Positions 55,519 through 64,000 of a stretch of 64,000 bases of DNA are shown in pieces. The stretch covers positions 372,001 to 436,000 of the forward strand of contig NZ_CP027762.1 in assembly GCF_003852315.1 (NCBI RefSeq), read 5' to 3'. Source of the stretch: Pseudomonas sp. LBUM920 (GTDB lineage Bacteria; Pseudomonadota; Gammaproteobacteria; Pseudomonadales; Pseudomonadaceae). Both the position numbers and the translations under genes were made by a program. How positions within the stretch are numbered: the first letter of the stretch is position 1; each line of letters starts with the position of its first letter. The notes below the pieces were generated by a model. It was given only the letters and a program-made list of their open reading frames with translations, was not told the origin of the DNA and made no database searches.

Positions 55519-56478
55519 ATGAAACAGAAAAAAGCCCAATGGCCTTGGCACCTGCTGACCGTGGTCGTGCTGGTTGGCCTGGCTGGCGCGTTGTACTACG
55601 CCACTTCGCTGATGTCTTACGAGTGGCGCTGGAACCGCGTGCCGCAGTACTTCGCCTATCAAGCCGAAACGTCCCAGCGCGCCGCCGACATTTCCACCGT
55701 GGTGGAACTGGTGCGCAAAGGCGGCGTCGCTGAAGTGACCCTGCGCAACGACGCCGGCACCGAGCAAAAGCTCACCGTAGCCGACAACAGCCTGCAAGTG
55801 TCGCGTGGCGATGATGTCGCCGAAGGCGACGTGGTGGGCGTGAACCGGTATTGGGCGCTGGGGCCGTTGATGTGGGGCCTGTGGACCACATTGTGGCTCT
55901 CGGTGGTGTCCGGCATTCTCGGCCTGGCGATCGGCTTGGCAACCGGCCTGTGCCGTCTGTCCAATAACCCGACCTTGCGCGACCTGTCGACTATCTACGT
56001 CGAGCTGGTGCGCGGGACGCCGCTGTTGGTGCAGATATTCATTTTCTATTTCTTCATCGGCACGGTGCTCAACCTGTCGCGGGAGTTTGCCGGGATCGCG
56101 GCACTGTCGCTGTTCACTGGCGCTTATGTGGCGGAAATCGTGCGCGCCGGTGTGCAGTCGATCACCCGTGGCCAGAATGAAGCCGCGCGTTCGCTGGGCC
56201 TCAGTGCCAGCCAGTCGATGCGCCATGTGGTATTGCCGCAAGCGTTCAAACGCGTGCTGCCGCCTTTGGCCGGGCAATTTATCAGCCTGGTCAAGGACAC
56301 GTCGCTGGTGTCGGTAATCGCGATTACCGAGCTGCTCAAAAGTGGTCGCGAAGTGATCACCACCTCGTTCTCGCCGTTTGAAATCCTGTTCTGTGTGGCA
56401 GGCCTGTACCTGCTGATCAACCTGCCGCTGTCAAAAATGGCCAGCCGGCTTGAGCGGAGGCTCGCGCAAAGTGATTGA
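55519..56478 (+). CDS. Amino-acid ABC transporter permease
   Basis: This 319-aa membrane protein of the His/Glu/Gln/Arg permease family starts at ATG 55519. It has a first helix at about residues 10-28, then a periplasmic insert of about 75 residues that includes a small beta-like segment (GGVAEVTLRNDAGTEQKLTVADNSLQVSRGDDV), and the usual permease core with the EAA loop NEAARSLGLSASQSMRHVVLPQAFKRVLPP. A single permease gene is present, so the transporter core would be a homodimer. It overlaps the ATPase gene by 8 bases. Confidence 0.92.
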   Translation: MKQKKAQWPWHLLTVVVLVGLAGALYYATSLMSYEWRWNRVPQYFAYQAETSQRAADISTVVELVRKGGVAEVTLRNDAGTEQKLTVADNSLQVSRGDDVAEGDVVGVNRYWALGPLMWGLWTTLWLSVVSGILGLAIGLATGLCRLSNNPTLRDLSTIYVELVRGTPLLVQIFIFYFFIGTVLNLSREFAGIAALSLFTGAYVAEIVRAGVQSITRGQNEAARSLGLSASQSMRHVVLPQAFKRVLPPLAGQFISLVKDTSLVSVIAITELLKSGREVITTSFSPFEILFCVAGLYLLINLPLSKMASRLERRLAQSD

Positions 56479-57205
56479 AGTCCGCGATCTGGTAAAAGTC
56501 TTCGACACCCGTGGTCACGTGGTGCGCGCGGTGGACCACGTCACCACTCACGTCGCCAAGGGCGAAGTGCTGGTGGTGATCGGCCCGTCGGGTTCCGGCA
56601 AATCCACCTTCCTGCGTTGCCTGAATGGGTTGGAAGCATTTGACTCGGGCTCCGTCAGCATTGACGGCTTGCAACTGGCTGACCCGAAAACCGACGTGAA
56701 CGCCTACCGCCGCGAAGTTGGCATGGTGTTCCAGCATTTCAACTTGTTCCCGCACATGACCGTGCTGGAAAACCTGTGCCTGGCGCAAAAAGTCGTGCGC
56801 AAGCGCGGCAAACAAGAGCGCGAGGCCAAGGCGCTGGCGCTGCTCGAAAAGGTCGGTATTGCGCAAAAGGCCAACGAGTTTCCGTCACGTTTGTCTGGTG
56901 GACAGCAACAGCGTGTGGCCATCGCCCGAGCGTTGGCAATGGAACCCAAGGTCATGCTGTTTGACGAGCCCACTTCGGCGCTGGACCCGGAAATGGTCGG
57001 TGAAGTGCTGGACGTGATGAAGACCCTCGCCCTGGAAGGCATGACCATGGTCTGCGTCACCCACGAAATGGGTTTTGCCCGCGAAGTGGCCGACCGTGTG
57101 CTGTTTTTCGATCATGGCAAATTGCTGGAAGACGCGTCCCCTGCTGCGTTCTTTGACGCGCCGAAAGACCCGCGGGCCCAGGCCTTCCTGCGCCAGGTCC
57201 TGTAA
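56471..57205 (+). CDS. Amino-acid ABC transporter ATP-binding protein
   Basis: This 244-aa ATPase of the GlnQ/HisP class has Walker A GPSGSGKST, Q-loop GMVFQHFNLFPHMTV, signature LSGGQQQRVAIARALA, Walker B VMLFDEPTSALD and the switch His in CVTHEMGFA. GTG 56471 was chosen; a TTG seven codons upstream is an alternative. It completes the importer with the preceding binding proteins and permease. Confidence 0.93.
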   Translation: MIEVRDLVKVFDTRGHVVRAVDHVTTHVAKGEVLVVIGPSGSGKSTFLRCLNGLEAFDSGSVSIDGLQLADPKTDVNAYRREVGMVFQHFNLFPHMTVLENLCLAQKVVRKRGKQEREAKALALLEKVGIAQKANEFPSRLSGGQQQRVAIARALAMEPKVMLFDEPTSALDPEMVGEVLDVMKTLALEGMTMVCVTHEMGFAREVADRVLFFDHGKLLEDASPAAFFDAPKDPRAQAFLRQVL

Positions 57206-57400
57206 ACCTCACGGCCGGGCCCGACGAGGTCAACTGAGCACCGGCCGCCGCAGTGCGTGGCGACACGCACCGCACCCTCATCACACTGCGATTGATTTGC
57301 TCCGGCACTGCATTGTGCGGTGCCTGCAAGCGGTTCAGCGCCAACGCGCTGAAACGCTCAAGGGATTCGGCGGCCCGGGTCGGCCGCCGTGCAAGGCGGC
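57206..57400. other. Convergent gap with hairpins
   Basis: Between the ATPase and chemoreceptor genes, TTCAGCG/CGCTGAA (57334-57353) and CGGCGGCC/GGCCGCCG (57368-57389) can each fold. Neither has a T run, so terminator function is uncertain. Confidence 0.4.
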
Positions 57401-59317
57401 TCAGATGCGGAAGCGGCCAACCAGGGTTTGCAGGTAAATCCCCAGGCGCGCCAGTTCGGCACTGGAGGCGGCGGTTTCCTCACTGGCCGAAGAGGTCTGT
57501 TCAGACACATCGCGTACATTCAGCACGCTGCGGTTGATCTCTTCGGCCACGGCACTCTGCTGCTCGGCGGCGGTGGCGATCTGCGAGTTCATCGCCTGGA
57601 TGGTCGAGACCGTGCGTGTGATATTGCCCAGCGCGTTGCCGGCCCGACGGGTCAGCTCGACACTGCTGTCGGTGAGGCCACGGCTGTTGTCCATGATGGT
57701 CGCCACCTGCTGGGTGCCGCTTTGCAGGCCGACGATCAGCTCTTCGATCTCTTCAGTGGACTTCTGCGTACGCTGGGCCAGGCTGCGCACCTCATCGGCG
57801 ACCACGGCAAAGCCACGTCCGGCTTCACCGGCACGCGCAGCCTCGATCGCGGCGTTAAGCGCCAGCAGGTTGGTTTGCTGGGCCACCGACTTGATCACGT
57901 CGAGCACGCTGCCGATTTTGTCGCTCTCGCGTTTCAGATGGCCCATGGCTTCGGTGGAGTTGCCCACCTCAGTGGCCAGGCGCTCGATCTGGGCGATGGC
58001 CTCACCCACGACTTTGTCGCCTTCGCGGGCCTGCTGGTCAGCGGCCACGGCGGCTTCAGAGGCTTCTTCGGCGTTACGCGCTACTTCCTGCACGGTGGCT
58101 GCCATCTCATTCATGGCAGTGGCCACCTGGTCGGTCTCGACCTTCTGGCTATTGACCCCCGCGCTGGTCTGCTCGGTGACGGCCGACAGTTGCTCGGCAG
58201 CGCTGGCGATCTGAGTGACGCCATCGCTGATGCCGCCGATCAACTCGCGCAGGCCGACGGTCATGCTTTGCATGGCGCGTTGCAGCTGCCCCAACTCATC
58301 CTGGCGCGCAGAGTTGAGGTTGTGGCTCAGGTCGCCAGAGGCGACTTGCTCAGCGACGTTGAGGGTCTGGTTCAGCGGAATGACGATTTGGCGCGTGATG
58401 GCCCAGGCGGCGACCATGCCGAAGATCAGCGCCAGTACGGTGGCCAGCAGCAACAGCTGTTTGGCCTGCGCCGCGTCGGCATCGCGTACTGCGGTTTGCG
58501 AGAGGGTGAGTTTTTCGCTGTGGCCCAGCAGGATATCGCCTTGCTCGGTCATGATTTTCAGGGCCGCAGCGCTGGCGACCTGGGAATCGCGGTACTGGCT
58601 GACGGCGGCGCGATAGGCTTGCAGCGACACGCCGGCTTCTTGCAGGTTGGCCTGATACTGGGCAGGCAATTGGCCTTGCAGGTCGGTGATTTTCTTGAGG
58701 GCGTTGTCGATGGCATCCAGGGCCGGCTGCTCGGCTTCCGCCTTGGCGCTGTAGGTGTAGCCGCGCACCTGGAAGCGTGATTGCTGGATCAGCTTGCTCA
58801 AGTCGACCACGCTGTTGAACTGGGTGACGCTGTCACCTTGCAGCAGTGCCTTCTCGACCTCATTGGTCTTGGCCACGGCGTTGTCGGCGGTGTCGCCGAG
58901 CTTGCTGCGCGCGCCTTCGCGCTTCAGACCGGCCTGGACCATGGTGGCGAAGGCTTTTTTGTACTGGTTCAAGGCCTCCTGTTGTTGCTCCACCAGGGCC
59001 TTGTCGTCGGGCTGCTCTATCAGGGTTTGTGCAGTTTTAAGGCCGTTGTCCAGCTGGGTGAGCAGGCTGTTGACCGCATCCGTGCCTTGTTCGCCGCGAC
59101 GCATTTCAAAGTCCAGGCGCGCCAGACGCAGATCTTTGGTCAGGCCGTTGAGGCTGGAGATAAAGCCCAGTTTGTCACCGCGACTGATCACATCGCCCAG
59201 GCCGGTCCAGCCGGTGAAGGTGGTCAACAACGTCAGGACTAACACCAAGCCAAAGCCAATGCTTAGCTTGCGGTTGACGCTCACATTCCCCAGTTTTTCG
59301 GCTAACCAACGATACAT
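57401..59317 (-). CDS. Methyl-accepting chemotaxis protein with HBM sensor domain
   Basis: This 638-aa chemoreceptor has transmembrane helix 1 at about residues 19-37, a periplasmic region of about 250 residues predicted as all helices, helix 2 at about 287-307, a HAMP domain (ITRQIVIPLNQTLNVAEQVASGDLS) and the signalling domain with the tip EAARAGEAGRGFAVVADEVRSLAQR. The sensor length and heptad pattern fit the helical bimodular (HBM) class of P. putida McpS. By synteny it corresponds to PAO1 PA5072 (McpK, an alpha-ketoglutarate receptor); the ligand here is inferred. Confidence 0.93.
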   Translation of the reverse strand: MYRWLAEKLGNVSVNRKLSIGFGLVLVLTLLTTFTGWTGLGDVISRGDKLGFISSLNGLTKDLRLARLDFEMRRGEQGTDAVNSLLTQLDNGLKTAQTLIEQPDDKALVEQQQEALNQYKKAFATMVQAGLKREGARSKLGDTADNAVAKTNEVEKALLQGDSVTQFNSVVDLSKLIQQSRFQVRGYTYSAKAEAEQPALDAIDNALKKITDLQGQLPAQYQANLQEAGVSLQAYRAAVSQYRDSQVASAAALKIMTEQGDILLGHSEKLTLSQTAVRDADAAQAKQLLLLATVLALIFGMVAAWAITRQIVIPLNQTLNVAEQVASGDLSHNLNSARQDELGQLQRAMQSMTVGLRELIGGISDGVTQIASAAEQLSAVTEQTSAGVNSQKVETDQVATAMNEMAATVQEVARNAEEASEAAVAADQQAREGDKVVGEAIAQIERLATEVGNSTEAMGHLKRESDKIGSVLDVIKSVAQQTNLLALNAAIEAARAGEAGRGFAVVADEVRSLAQRTQKSTEEIEELIVGLQSGTQQVATIMDNSRGLTDSSVELTRRAGNALGNITRTVSTIQAMNSQIATAAEQQSAVAEEINRSVLNVRDVSEQTSSASEETAASSAELARLGIYLQTLVGRFRI

Positions 59318-59648
59318 GCTGCGAACTCCCTTTGAACAAGGCTTGGACTTATTCAGAGGCTATCGGCTGGGCAGGATTATTCTGTAGGCGCGATGGATCA
59401 TGTGGCGCGTCTTGAGGCGGGCAGGCTTGGTGTGGTGGGCGGGCTGGCCGTGGCCCGCGGGCTTGTTGTGGCGAGCGGGCTTGCCCCGCGTTGGGCTGCG
59501 CAGCAGCCCCAGTCAGAGCAACGCCGCGTCTGTCAGGCGTAACGAGCTGACCGTTTTGGGATCGCTTCGCGCCCCAACGCGGGGCAAGCCCGCCCGCCAT
59601 AACAGGCGCGCTGCTACCGATGGCAGTGTTGTTGGCGGGCGGTGAGGT
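59318..59648. repeat. Gap with a second REP family
   Basis: GCGAGCGGGCTTGCCCCGCG (59472 onward) and the inverted GCGGGGCAAGCCCGC (to about 59596) enclose inner arms GGGCTGCGCAGCAGCCC and GATCGCTTCGCGCC. The palindromic element spans about 59467-59605 and is larger than the other REPINs in this window. No gene is seen. Confidence 0.7.
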
Positions 59649-60356
59649 TTAGAACAAGCGGGCGAGCAGGGCGGTGACGGCGGTTTCTACGCGCAGGATT
59701 CGCGCACCAAGCTGCACGGGTTGCAGTCCGGCTTTGGTCAGCAGGTCCACTTCGTAGGGTATCCAGCCACCTTCCGGGCCGATGGCCAGCGTTACCGGCT
59801 CATCCAGCGCCCGCGGGCAGGCCGGGTAGTCGCCGGGGTGGCCGATCAGGCCGAGGGTGCCTGCGGTCATGGCCGGCAGGCGATCTTCGACGAACGGCTT
59901 GAAGCGCTTTTCGATAACGATCTCGGGCAGCACCGTATCGCGCGCCTGCTCCAGACCCAGAACCAGCTGCTCGCGAATCGCCTCGGGCTCAAGGAACGGG
60001 GTTTGCCAGAAGCTCTTCTCCACGCGGTAGCTGTTGAGCAGCACCACTTTGGGCACGCCCATGGCTGCAACGGTTTGCAACACCCGGCGCAGCATCTTCG
60101 GGCGCGGCAGGGCCAGCAGCAGGGTCAGCGGCAGTTTGGCCGGCGGCTGCAGGTCGAAGCTGACTTGCAGCTCGGCTTCGCCGGGTTCCAGGCGCAGCAG
60201 TTGGGCATTGCCCATCAGCCCGCCAATGCGCCCCACACGCAGGTTGTCGCCCACCGCAGCGCGGTGGACGTCCTGCATATGCACCAGGCGGCGATCACGC
60301 AGGATCACCCGGTCGGCCGCGATAAAGTCGGCCTCCTCAAGCAGCAGCAGGTTCAC
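59649..60356 (-). CDS. rsmE: 16S rRNA (uracil(1498)-N(3))-methyltransferase
   Basis: This 235-aa SPOUT methyltransferase acts on U1498 of 16S rRNA. The GTG start at 60356 gives the standard MNLLLLEEADF-type N-terminus and overlaps the tatC stop by 4 bases; the longer frame upstream is not conserved. The PUA-like N-terminal domain (ILRDRRLVHMQDVHRAAVGDNLRVG) is followed by the knot domain with LAIGPEGGWIPYEVDLLTKAG and LGARILRVETAVTALLA. Confidence 0.95.
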   Translation of the reverse strand: MNLLLLEEADFIAADRVILRDRRLVHMQDVHRAAVGDNLRVGRIGGLMGNAQLLRLEPGEAELQVSFDLQPPAKLPLTLLLALPRPKMLRRVLQTVAAMGVPKVVLLNSYRVEKSFWQTPFLEPEAIREQLVLGLEQARDTVLPEIVIEKRFKPFVEDRLPAMTAGTLGLIGHPGDYPACPRALDEPVTLAIGPEGGWIPYEVDLLTKAGLQPVQLGARILRVETAVTALLARLF

Positions 60357-61144
60357 GACTGGGTCGCTGGCGGCTGATCGTCGTCGGCGGGTTGGTCGTC
60401 CGGGTGCTCGCCACGCTTGCTGATCAAACTGCCAAACAGGATGCCGATCTCGAACAGCATCCACATCGGCACAGCCAACAGGGTCTGCGAGAAGATGTCC
60501 GGTGGCGTCAGGATCATGCCCACCACAAAGCAACCGATGATCACGTACGGGCGCACTTTCTTCAGGTACTTGACGTCAACCACGCCGATCCATACCAGCA
60601 GCACCACGGCGACCGGGATTTCGAAGGCGACGCCAAAGGCGAAGAACAGCGTCATCACGAAGTCGAGGTAACTGGTGATGTCGGTCATCATCTCCACGCC
60701 GGCCGGAGTGGCGGCGGCGAAGAACTTGAAGATCAGCGGGAACACCAGGAAATAGGCGAAGGCCATGCCGGTGTAGAACAACAGGATGCTCGACACCAGC
60801 AATGGCACTGCGATGCGCTTCTCGTGCTTGTACAGGCCCGGCGCGATAAAGCCCCAGATCTGATGCAGGATCACCGGAATCGCCAGGAACAGCGAAACCA
60901 TCATGGTCAGCTTCAATGGCGTCAGGAACGGTGACGACACGTCGGTGGCGATCATCGTTGCGCCGGCCGGCAGGTACTGGCGCAGCGGTGTCGAAACGAA
61001 GGTGTAGATCTGCTGGGTGAAGGCGAACAGCCCGGCAAAGATGATGAAGATGGCCGCTACGCAACGCAGCAGGCGGGTACGCAGCTCGGTGAGGTGCGAG
61101 ACCAGCGGCATGTGCTGGTCGTTTTCCGGTTTATCAGCGCTCAT
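60353..61144 (-). CDS. tatC: Twin-arginine translocase subunit TatC
   Basis: This 263-aa inner-membrane protein with six helices is the receptor for twin-arginine signal peptides. The conserved HLTELRTRLLRC at the N-terminus, the FLVFPLIFKFF helix and GVAFEIPV are present. The hydrophilic C-terminal tail (HPDDQPADDDQPPATQS) is rich in Asp and Pro. It overlaps tatB by 4 bases and rsmE by 4 bases. Confidence 0.97.
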   Translation of the reverse strand: MSADKPENDQHMPLVSHLTELRTRLLRCVAAIFIIFAGLFAFTQQIYTFVSTPLRQYLPAGATMIATDVSSPFLTPLKLTMMVSLFLAIPVILHQIWGFIAPGLYKHEKRIAVPLLVSSILLFYTGMAFAYFLVFPLIFKFFAAATPAGVEMMTDITSYLDFVMTLFFAFGVAFEIPVAVVLLVWIGVVDVKYLKKVRPYVIIGCFVVGMILTPPDIFSQTLLAVPMWMLFEIGILFGSLISKRGEHPDDQPADDDQPPATQS

Positions 61145-61572
61145 GGGGCTCGCGGCGGCAATGTAGGGTCATGGGGAGCGGGCGACGCAACGGGCGTCGG
61201 CGCTGGCGCTGTCGGGGCAGGTGCGGTGGGTGCCGGGGTGTGTTCCAACACCAGTGCAGCTTCGGCCACAGGCGGCGGCGCGATGCTGTGCTCGGCCACG
61301 GGCTCTGCCGGTTTGCTCGGCTCATTGACCGGCGACAGAATCTTGCGCGCTTCCTGCTCCAGCGAAAGGATATGTTCGTTGTGCAGTTGGCGGCGAATCT
61401 CGTCGGCGCCGATTTCCCGTTCAACTTCCTGTTTGATGGCGTTGAAACTGCGTTTCAGGCGCCCGATCCATAGGCCGGCCGTGCGCGCGGCGCCGGGCAG
61501 GCGTTCCGGCCCCAATACCAGCAGGGCGACGAGGCCGACGAGGAGCAGTTCAGAGAAGCTGATACCAAACAT
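61141..61572 (-). CDS. tatB: Sec-independent translocase protein TatB
   Basis: This 143-aa membrane protein has the TatB start MFGISFSELLLVGLVALLVLGPERLP (one helix with the Glu and the Gly-Pro hinge), an amphipathic helix, and a Pro/Ala-rich tail (about 95-143, TPAPTAPAPTAPAPTPVASP). It forms the receptor with TatC. Confidence 0.95.
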   Translation of the reverse strand: MFGISFSELLLVGLVALLVLGPERLPGAARTAGLWIGRLKRSFNAIKQEVEREIGADEIRRQLHNEHILSLEQEARKILSPVNEPSKPAEPVAEHSIAPPPVAEAALVLEHTPAPTAPAPTAPAPTPVASPAPHDPTLPPRAP

Positions 61573-61582
61573 TAGTCAGTCC

Positions 61583-61873
61583 TCACGAGTCTTTGCGGGT
61601 CGGCTCTTGGACTTTTTCAGCCTGCACGTCGAAGGTACGACGCTCGGTGATGGGCTGGGTGGCCTGCGGGTGCACAGGCTGGACCGGCGGCGCTGGGTTA
61701 ACGACAGGGTTGACCACGGGGTCGGCTGGCTTTTCGTCATCGTTCATGGCTTTGCGAAAGCCCTTGATCGACTCGCCCACGTCGGTGCCCAGGTTTTTGA
61801 GTTTCTTGGTGCCGAACACCAGTACCACCACCACCAGAATGACGATCCAGTGTTTCCAGTCAAAAATGCCCAT
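61583..61873 (-). CDS. tatA: Twin-arginine translocase subunit TatA
   Basis: This 96-aa protein has one N-terminal helix (WIVILVVVVLVFG) and the TatA amphipathic helix TKKLKNLGTDVGESIKGFRKAM. It polymerises to form the translocation pore. The C-terminal region repeats VVNPVVNP and is Pro-rich. It starts 25 bases after the hisE stop and is followed by tatB after 10 bases. Confidence 0.96.
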   Translation of the reverse strand: MGIFDWKHWIVILVVVVLVFGTKKLKNLGTDVGESIKGFRKAMNDDEKPADPVVNPVVNPAPPVQPVHPQATQPITERRTFDVQAEKVQEPTRKDS

Positions 61874-61898
61874 GCTGCAATTCCTCTGTAAAAGTTAT

Positions 61899-62231
61899 TC
61901 AGGCGGACGGGCGCGAGGCCTTTTCGGCGTGCCCGGACAAGCCGAAGCGACGGTCCAGTTCGTCCAGCACGGCCTGTGGATGCTGCCCCAGTTGGGCGAG
62001 CATGACCAGGCTGTGGAACCATAGGTCAGCGGTTTCGTAGATGACATCGCTGCAGTCGCCGCTGATCTGTGCGTCTTTGGCAGCAATGATGGTTTCGACG
62101 GATTCCTCGCCGAGTTTTTCCAGAATCTTGTTCAAACCCTTGTGGTACAGGCTGGCGACATAGGAGCTGTCGGCGTCCGCGCCTTTGCGGTCTTCCAGCA
62201 CCTGGGCCACGCGGTTGAGGGTATCGCTCAT
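61899..62231 (-). CDS. hisE: Phosphoribosyl-ATP pyrophosphatase
   Basis: This 110-aa enzyme of histidine biosynthesis hydrolyses phosphoribosyl-ATP to phosphoribosyl-AMP. The start at 62231 (MSDTLNRVAQVLEDRKG) is standard; the frame upstream overlaps hisI in another phase. The helical motif KLGEESVETIIAAK with acidic metal ligands and YETADLWFHSLVML are present. It starts 2 bases after the hisI stop codon; the two steps, fused in E. coli HisIE, are separate here. Confidence 0.96.
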   Translation of the reverse strand: MSDTLNRVAQVLEDRKGADADSSYVASLYHKGLNKILEKLGEESVETIIAAKDAQISGDCSDVIYETADLWFHSLVMLAQLGQHPQAVLDELDRRFGLSGHAEKASRPSA

Positions 62232-62233
62232 GT

Positions 62234-62626
62234 CTAGTGTCCTGCCGAGTAAATGGCGTGCGGGTCTTTGAGCACCGGTTCGACCACCTTCCATTCGCCA
62301 TTCTCGAACACGCGATAGAAGCAGCTGTGACGGCCGGTGTGGCAGGCGATGTCGCCGATCTGCTCGACTTTGAGGATCACCACGTCGGCGTCGCAGTCGA
62401 TGCGCATCTCGTGCAGGGTTTGCACGTGCCCGGACTCTTCGCCCTTGCGCCACAGTTTGCCACGCGAACGTGACCAGTAAATGGCGCGCTGCTCAGTGGC
62501 AGTGAGGCTCAGGGCCTCACGGTTCATCCAGGCCATCATCAGCACGCGCCCGGTCTTGTAGTCCTGGGCAATGGCCGGCACCAGGCCGTCACTGTCCCAT
62601 TTGATCTCGTCCAGCCAGTCTTTCAT
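62234..62626 (-). CDS. hisI: Phosphoribosyl-AMP cyclohydrolase
   Basis: This 130-aa zinc/magnesium enzyme opens the adenine ring of phosphoribosyl-AMP. MKDWLDEIKWDSDGLVPAIAQDYKTGRVLMMAWMN is the family N-terminus; DCDADVVI and ACHTGRHSCFYR carry the metal-binding Asp and Cys residues. It leads the hisIE-tatABC-rsmE cluster and lies 41 bases after ubiB. Confidence 0.96.
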   Translation of the reverse strand: MKDWLDEIKWDSDGLVPAIAQDYKTGRVLMMAWMNREALSLTATEQRAIYWSRSRGKLWRKGEESGHVQTLHEMRIDCDADVVILKVEQIGDIACHTGRHSCFYRVFENGEWKVVEPVLKDPHAIYSAGH

Positions 62627-62667
62627 GTTCCGCTCCGGCAATTTGCGACAGTGTATAACCGGATCGG

Positions 62668-64000
62668 CTATCGGCGCACGATCAGATAAACACCCACGGC
62701 GACCATGATGCCGGCCGGCCAGTGGCCCAGTTGGTTCAACGGCCCACCGATGGCCAGCATCACGCCGCCCACCAGGTGCGCGGCGCCCAGCAGGCGCAGG
62801 AACCAATCGTCCTTGCGCTTCTGCCAGGGCGGCGCGGGGTCTTTGGCATGGGGCTGGGACATGCGCTCCAGCAGGTCGCGCGTCATGTTGGCCAGATGCG
62901 GCAGCTGCTCGACCTGGCTTTGCAGGTTGCCCAGCAAGGTTTTCGGGCTGACCCGCTCACGCATCCAGCGCTCCAGGAACGGCTGCGCGGTGTTCCACAG
63001 GTCGAGGTCCGGGTACAGCTGACGGCCCAGGCCTTCGATGTTGAGCAGGGTTTTCTGCAAAAGAACAAGCTGCGGCTGCACTTCCATATTGAAGCGCCGC
63101 GCGGTCTGGAACAGGCGCATCAGTACCTGGCCGAATGAAATATCTTTTAACGGTTTTTCGAAGATCGGTTCGCACACGGTGCGGATGGCCGCTTCGAATT
63201 CGTTGAGCTTGGTTTCTGCCGGCACCCAGCCCGAATCGATGTGCAGTTGCGCCACGCGGCGGTAGTCACGCTTGAAGAAGGCGAACAGGTTGCGCGCCAG
63301 GTAGTCCTGGTCTTCCGGGGTCAGGCTGCCGACGATGCCGCAGTCGATCGCAATGTACTGCGGGCTCCACGGGTTGACGGTGCTGACGAAGATGTTGCCC
63401 GGGTGCATGTCGGCGTGGAAGAAACTGTCACGGAATACCTGGGTGAAGAAGATCTCCACGCCGCGCTCGGCGAGCATTTTCATGTCGGTGCGCTGGTCGG
63501 CCAGGGTGGCGAGGTCGGTGACCTGCACGCCGTAGATGCGCTCCATCACCAGCACTTTGGGGCGGCACCAGTCCCAATACACTTGCGGCACGTACAGCAG
63601 CTGCGAGCCTTCGAAGTTGCGCTTGAGCTGGCTGGCGTTGGCGGCCTCGCGCAGCAGGTCGAGTTCGTCGTAGATGGTTTTTTCGTAATCGGCGACCACG
63701 TCCACCGGGTGCAGCAGGCGCGCGTCGGCGGAGAAGCGCTCGGCGGCGCGCGCAAGAATGAACAGCCACGCCAGGTCCTGGCCGATGATCGGCTTGAGGC
63801 CGGGGCGAATCACCTTCACCACCACTTCTTCGCCAGTCTTGAGCTGCGCGGCGTGCACTTGTGCGACCGAGGCCGAGGCCAGCGGGTCGACGTCGAAACG
63901 GCTGAATACGTCGCTGATCTTCTTGCCCAACTGCTCTTCGATCAGCTTCATCGACTGTTGGGAATCAAACGGCGGCACGCGGTCCTGCAGCAGCATCAAC
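62668..64000 (-). CDS. ubiB: Ubiquinone biosynthesis regulatory protein kinase UbiB, N-terminus outside the window
   Basis: The visible part is 443 residues; the family is about 530, so roughly 90 residues lie beyond base 64000. This atypical ADCK-type kinase/ATPase supports coenzyme Q synthesis at the inner membrane. Seen are the Ala-rich nucleotide loop region ASASVAQVHAAQLKTGEEVVVKVIRPGL with the Lys, the catalytic FFHADMHPGNIFV and the metal segment YIAIDCGIVGSL. Two C-terminal hydrophobic segments (LLGAAHLVGGVMLAIG, WPAGIMVAVGVYLIV) anchor it in the membrane. Confidence 0.95.
   Translation of the reverse strand, partial: LMLLQDRVPPFDSQQSMKLIEEQLGKKISDVFSRFDVDPLASASVAQVHAAQLKTGEEVVVKVIRPGLKPIIGQDLAWLFILARAAERFSADARLLHPVDVVADYEKTIYDELDLLREAANASQLKRNFEGSQLLYVPQVYWDWCRPKVLVMERIYGVQVTDLATLADQRTDMKMLAERGVEIFFTQVFRDSFFHADMHPGNIFVSTVNPWSPQYIAIDCGIVGSLTPEDQDYLARNLFAFFKRDYRRVAQLHIDSGWVPAETKLNEFEAAIRTVCEPIFEKPLKDISFGQVLMRLFQTARRFNMEVQPQLVLLQKTLLNIEGLGRQLYPDLDLWNTAQPFLERWMRERVSPKTLLGNLQSQVEQLPHLANMTRDLLERMSQPHAKDPAPPWQKRKDDWFLRLLGAAHLVGGVMLAIGGPLNQLGHWPAGIMVAVGVYLIVRR

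Overview
The window is chromosomal DNA of a fluorescent pseudomonad, most likely the Pseudomonas fluorescens group (SBW25-like). Three things point there: high GC with strong third-position bias; a gene order that follows the P. aeruginosa PAO1 stretch from about PA5134 down to PA5065 (ctpA, envC, gpmI, rhodanese, grxC, secB, trmL, ntrC/ntrB, glnA, thiI, typA, fbp, hut, pip/dtd, opgGH, amino-acid ABC transporter, chemoreceptor, rsmE, tatCBA, hisEI, ubiB); and many REP/REPIN palindromes (GTGGGAGGGGGCTTGCCCCC and a GCGGGCTTGCTCGC variant) between genes. No prophage, insertion sequence, tRNA, rRNA or CRISPR array was seen.

Layout. 1-6.7 kb: envelope genes (a polysaccharide-deacetylase-like protein, CtpA protease, EnvC), gpmI, and a divergent rhodanese-grxC-secB operon. 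6.7-14.9 kb: nitrogen control. It holds trmL and a small membrane protein that share a start site, a sigma54/NtrC-dependent small RNA of four repeated hairpin modules (NrsZ-like), ntrC-ntrB, three secreted or lipidated proteins (one a periplasmic AroQ-type chorismate mutase), and glnA with its own sigma54 promoter and NtrC sites. 14.9-28.8 kb: thiI, typA, a cysteine-cluster protein, glycogen phosphorylase, a DUF2339/DUF3999 membrane pair, fbp and two small lipoproteins. 28.9-45.0 kb: a complete histidine-utilisation (hut) locus, with hutF divergent from hutCD, then hutU, a urocanate-type permease, an ABC importer, two HutH paralogues, a histidine-type permease, hutI and hutG. 45-50 kb: an orphan choline/betaine-type binding protein, an esterase, pip and dtd. 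49-53.4 kb: opgGH for osmoregulated periplasmic glucans. 53.5-57.2 kb: an amino-acid ABC importer with two tandem binding proteins. 57.4-59.3 kb: an HBM-type chemoreceptor. 59.6-64 kb, all on the minus strand: ubiB (cut by the window end), hisI, hisE, tatABC, rsmE.

How the genes fit together. Nitrogen regulation links much of the window. NtrB/NtrC probably drive their own transcription, glnA, the NrsZ-like RNA and, with sigma54, the hut operon, which HutC represses through TGTA-N2-TACA sites. The hut genes take up histidine and urocanate and convert them to glutamate, formate and ammonia by the HutF-HutG route. The most notable findings are the four-module RNA, whose stems covary around an invariant loop; the first HutH paralogue, which lacks the Ala-Ser-Gly that forms the MIO cofactor and so is probably not a histidase; and a hutU promoter in which a HutC operator covers the predicted +1.
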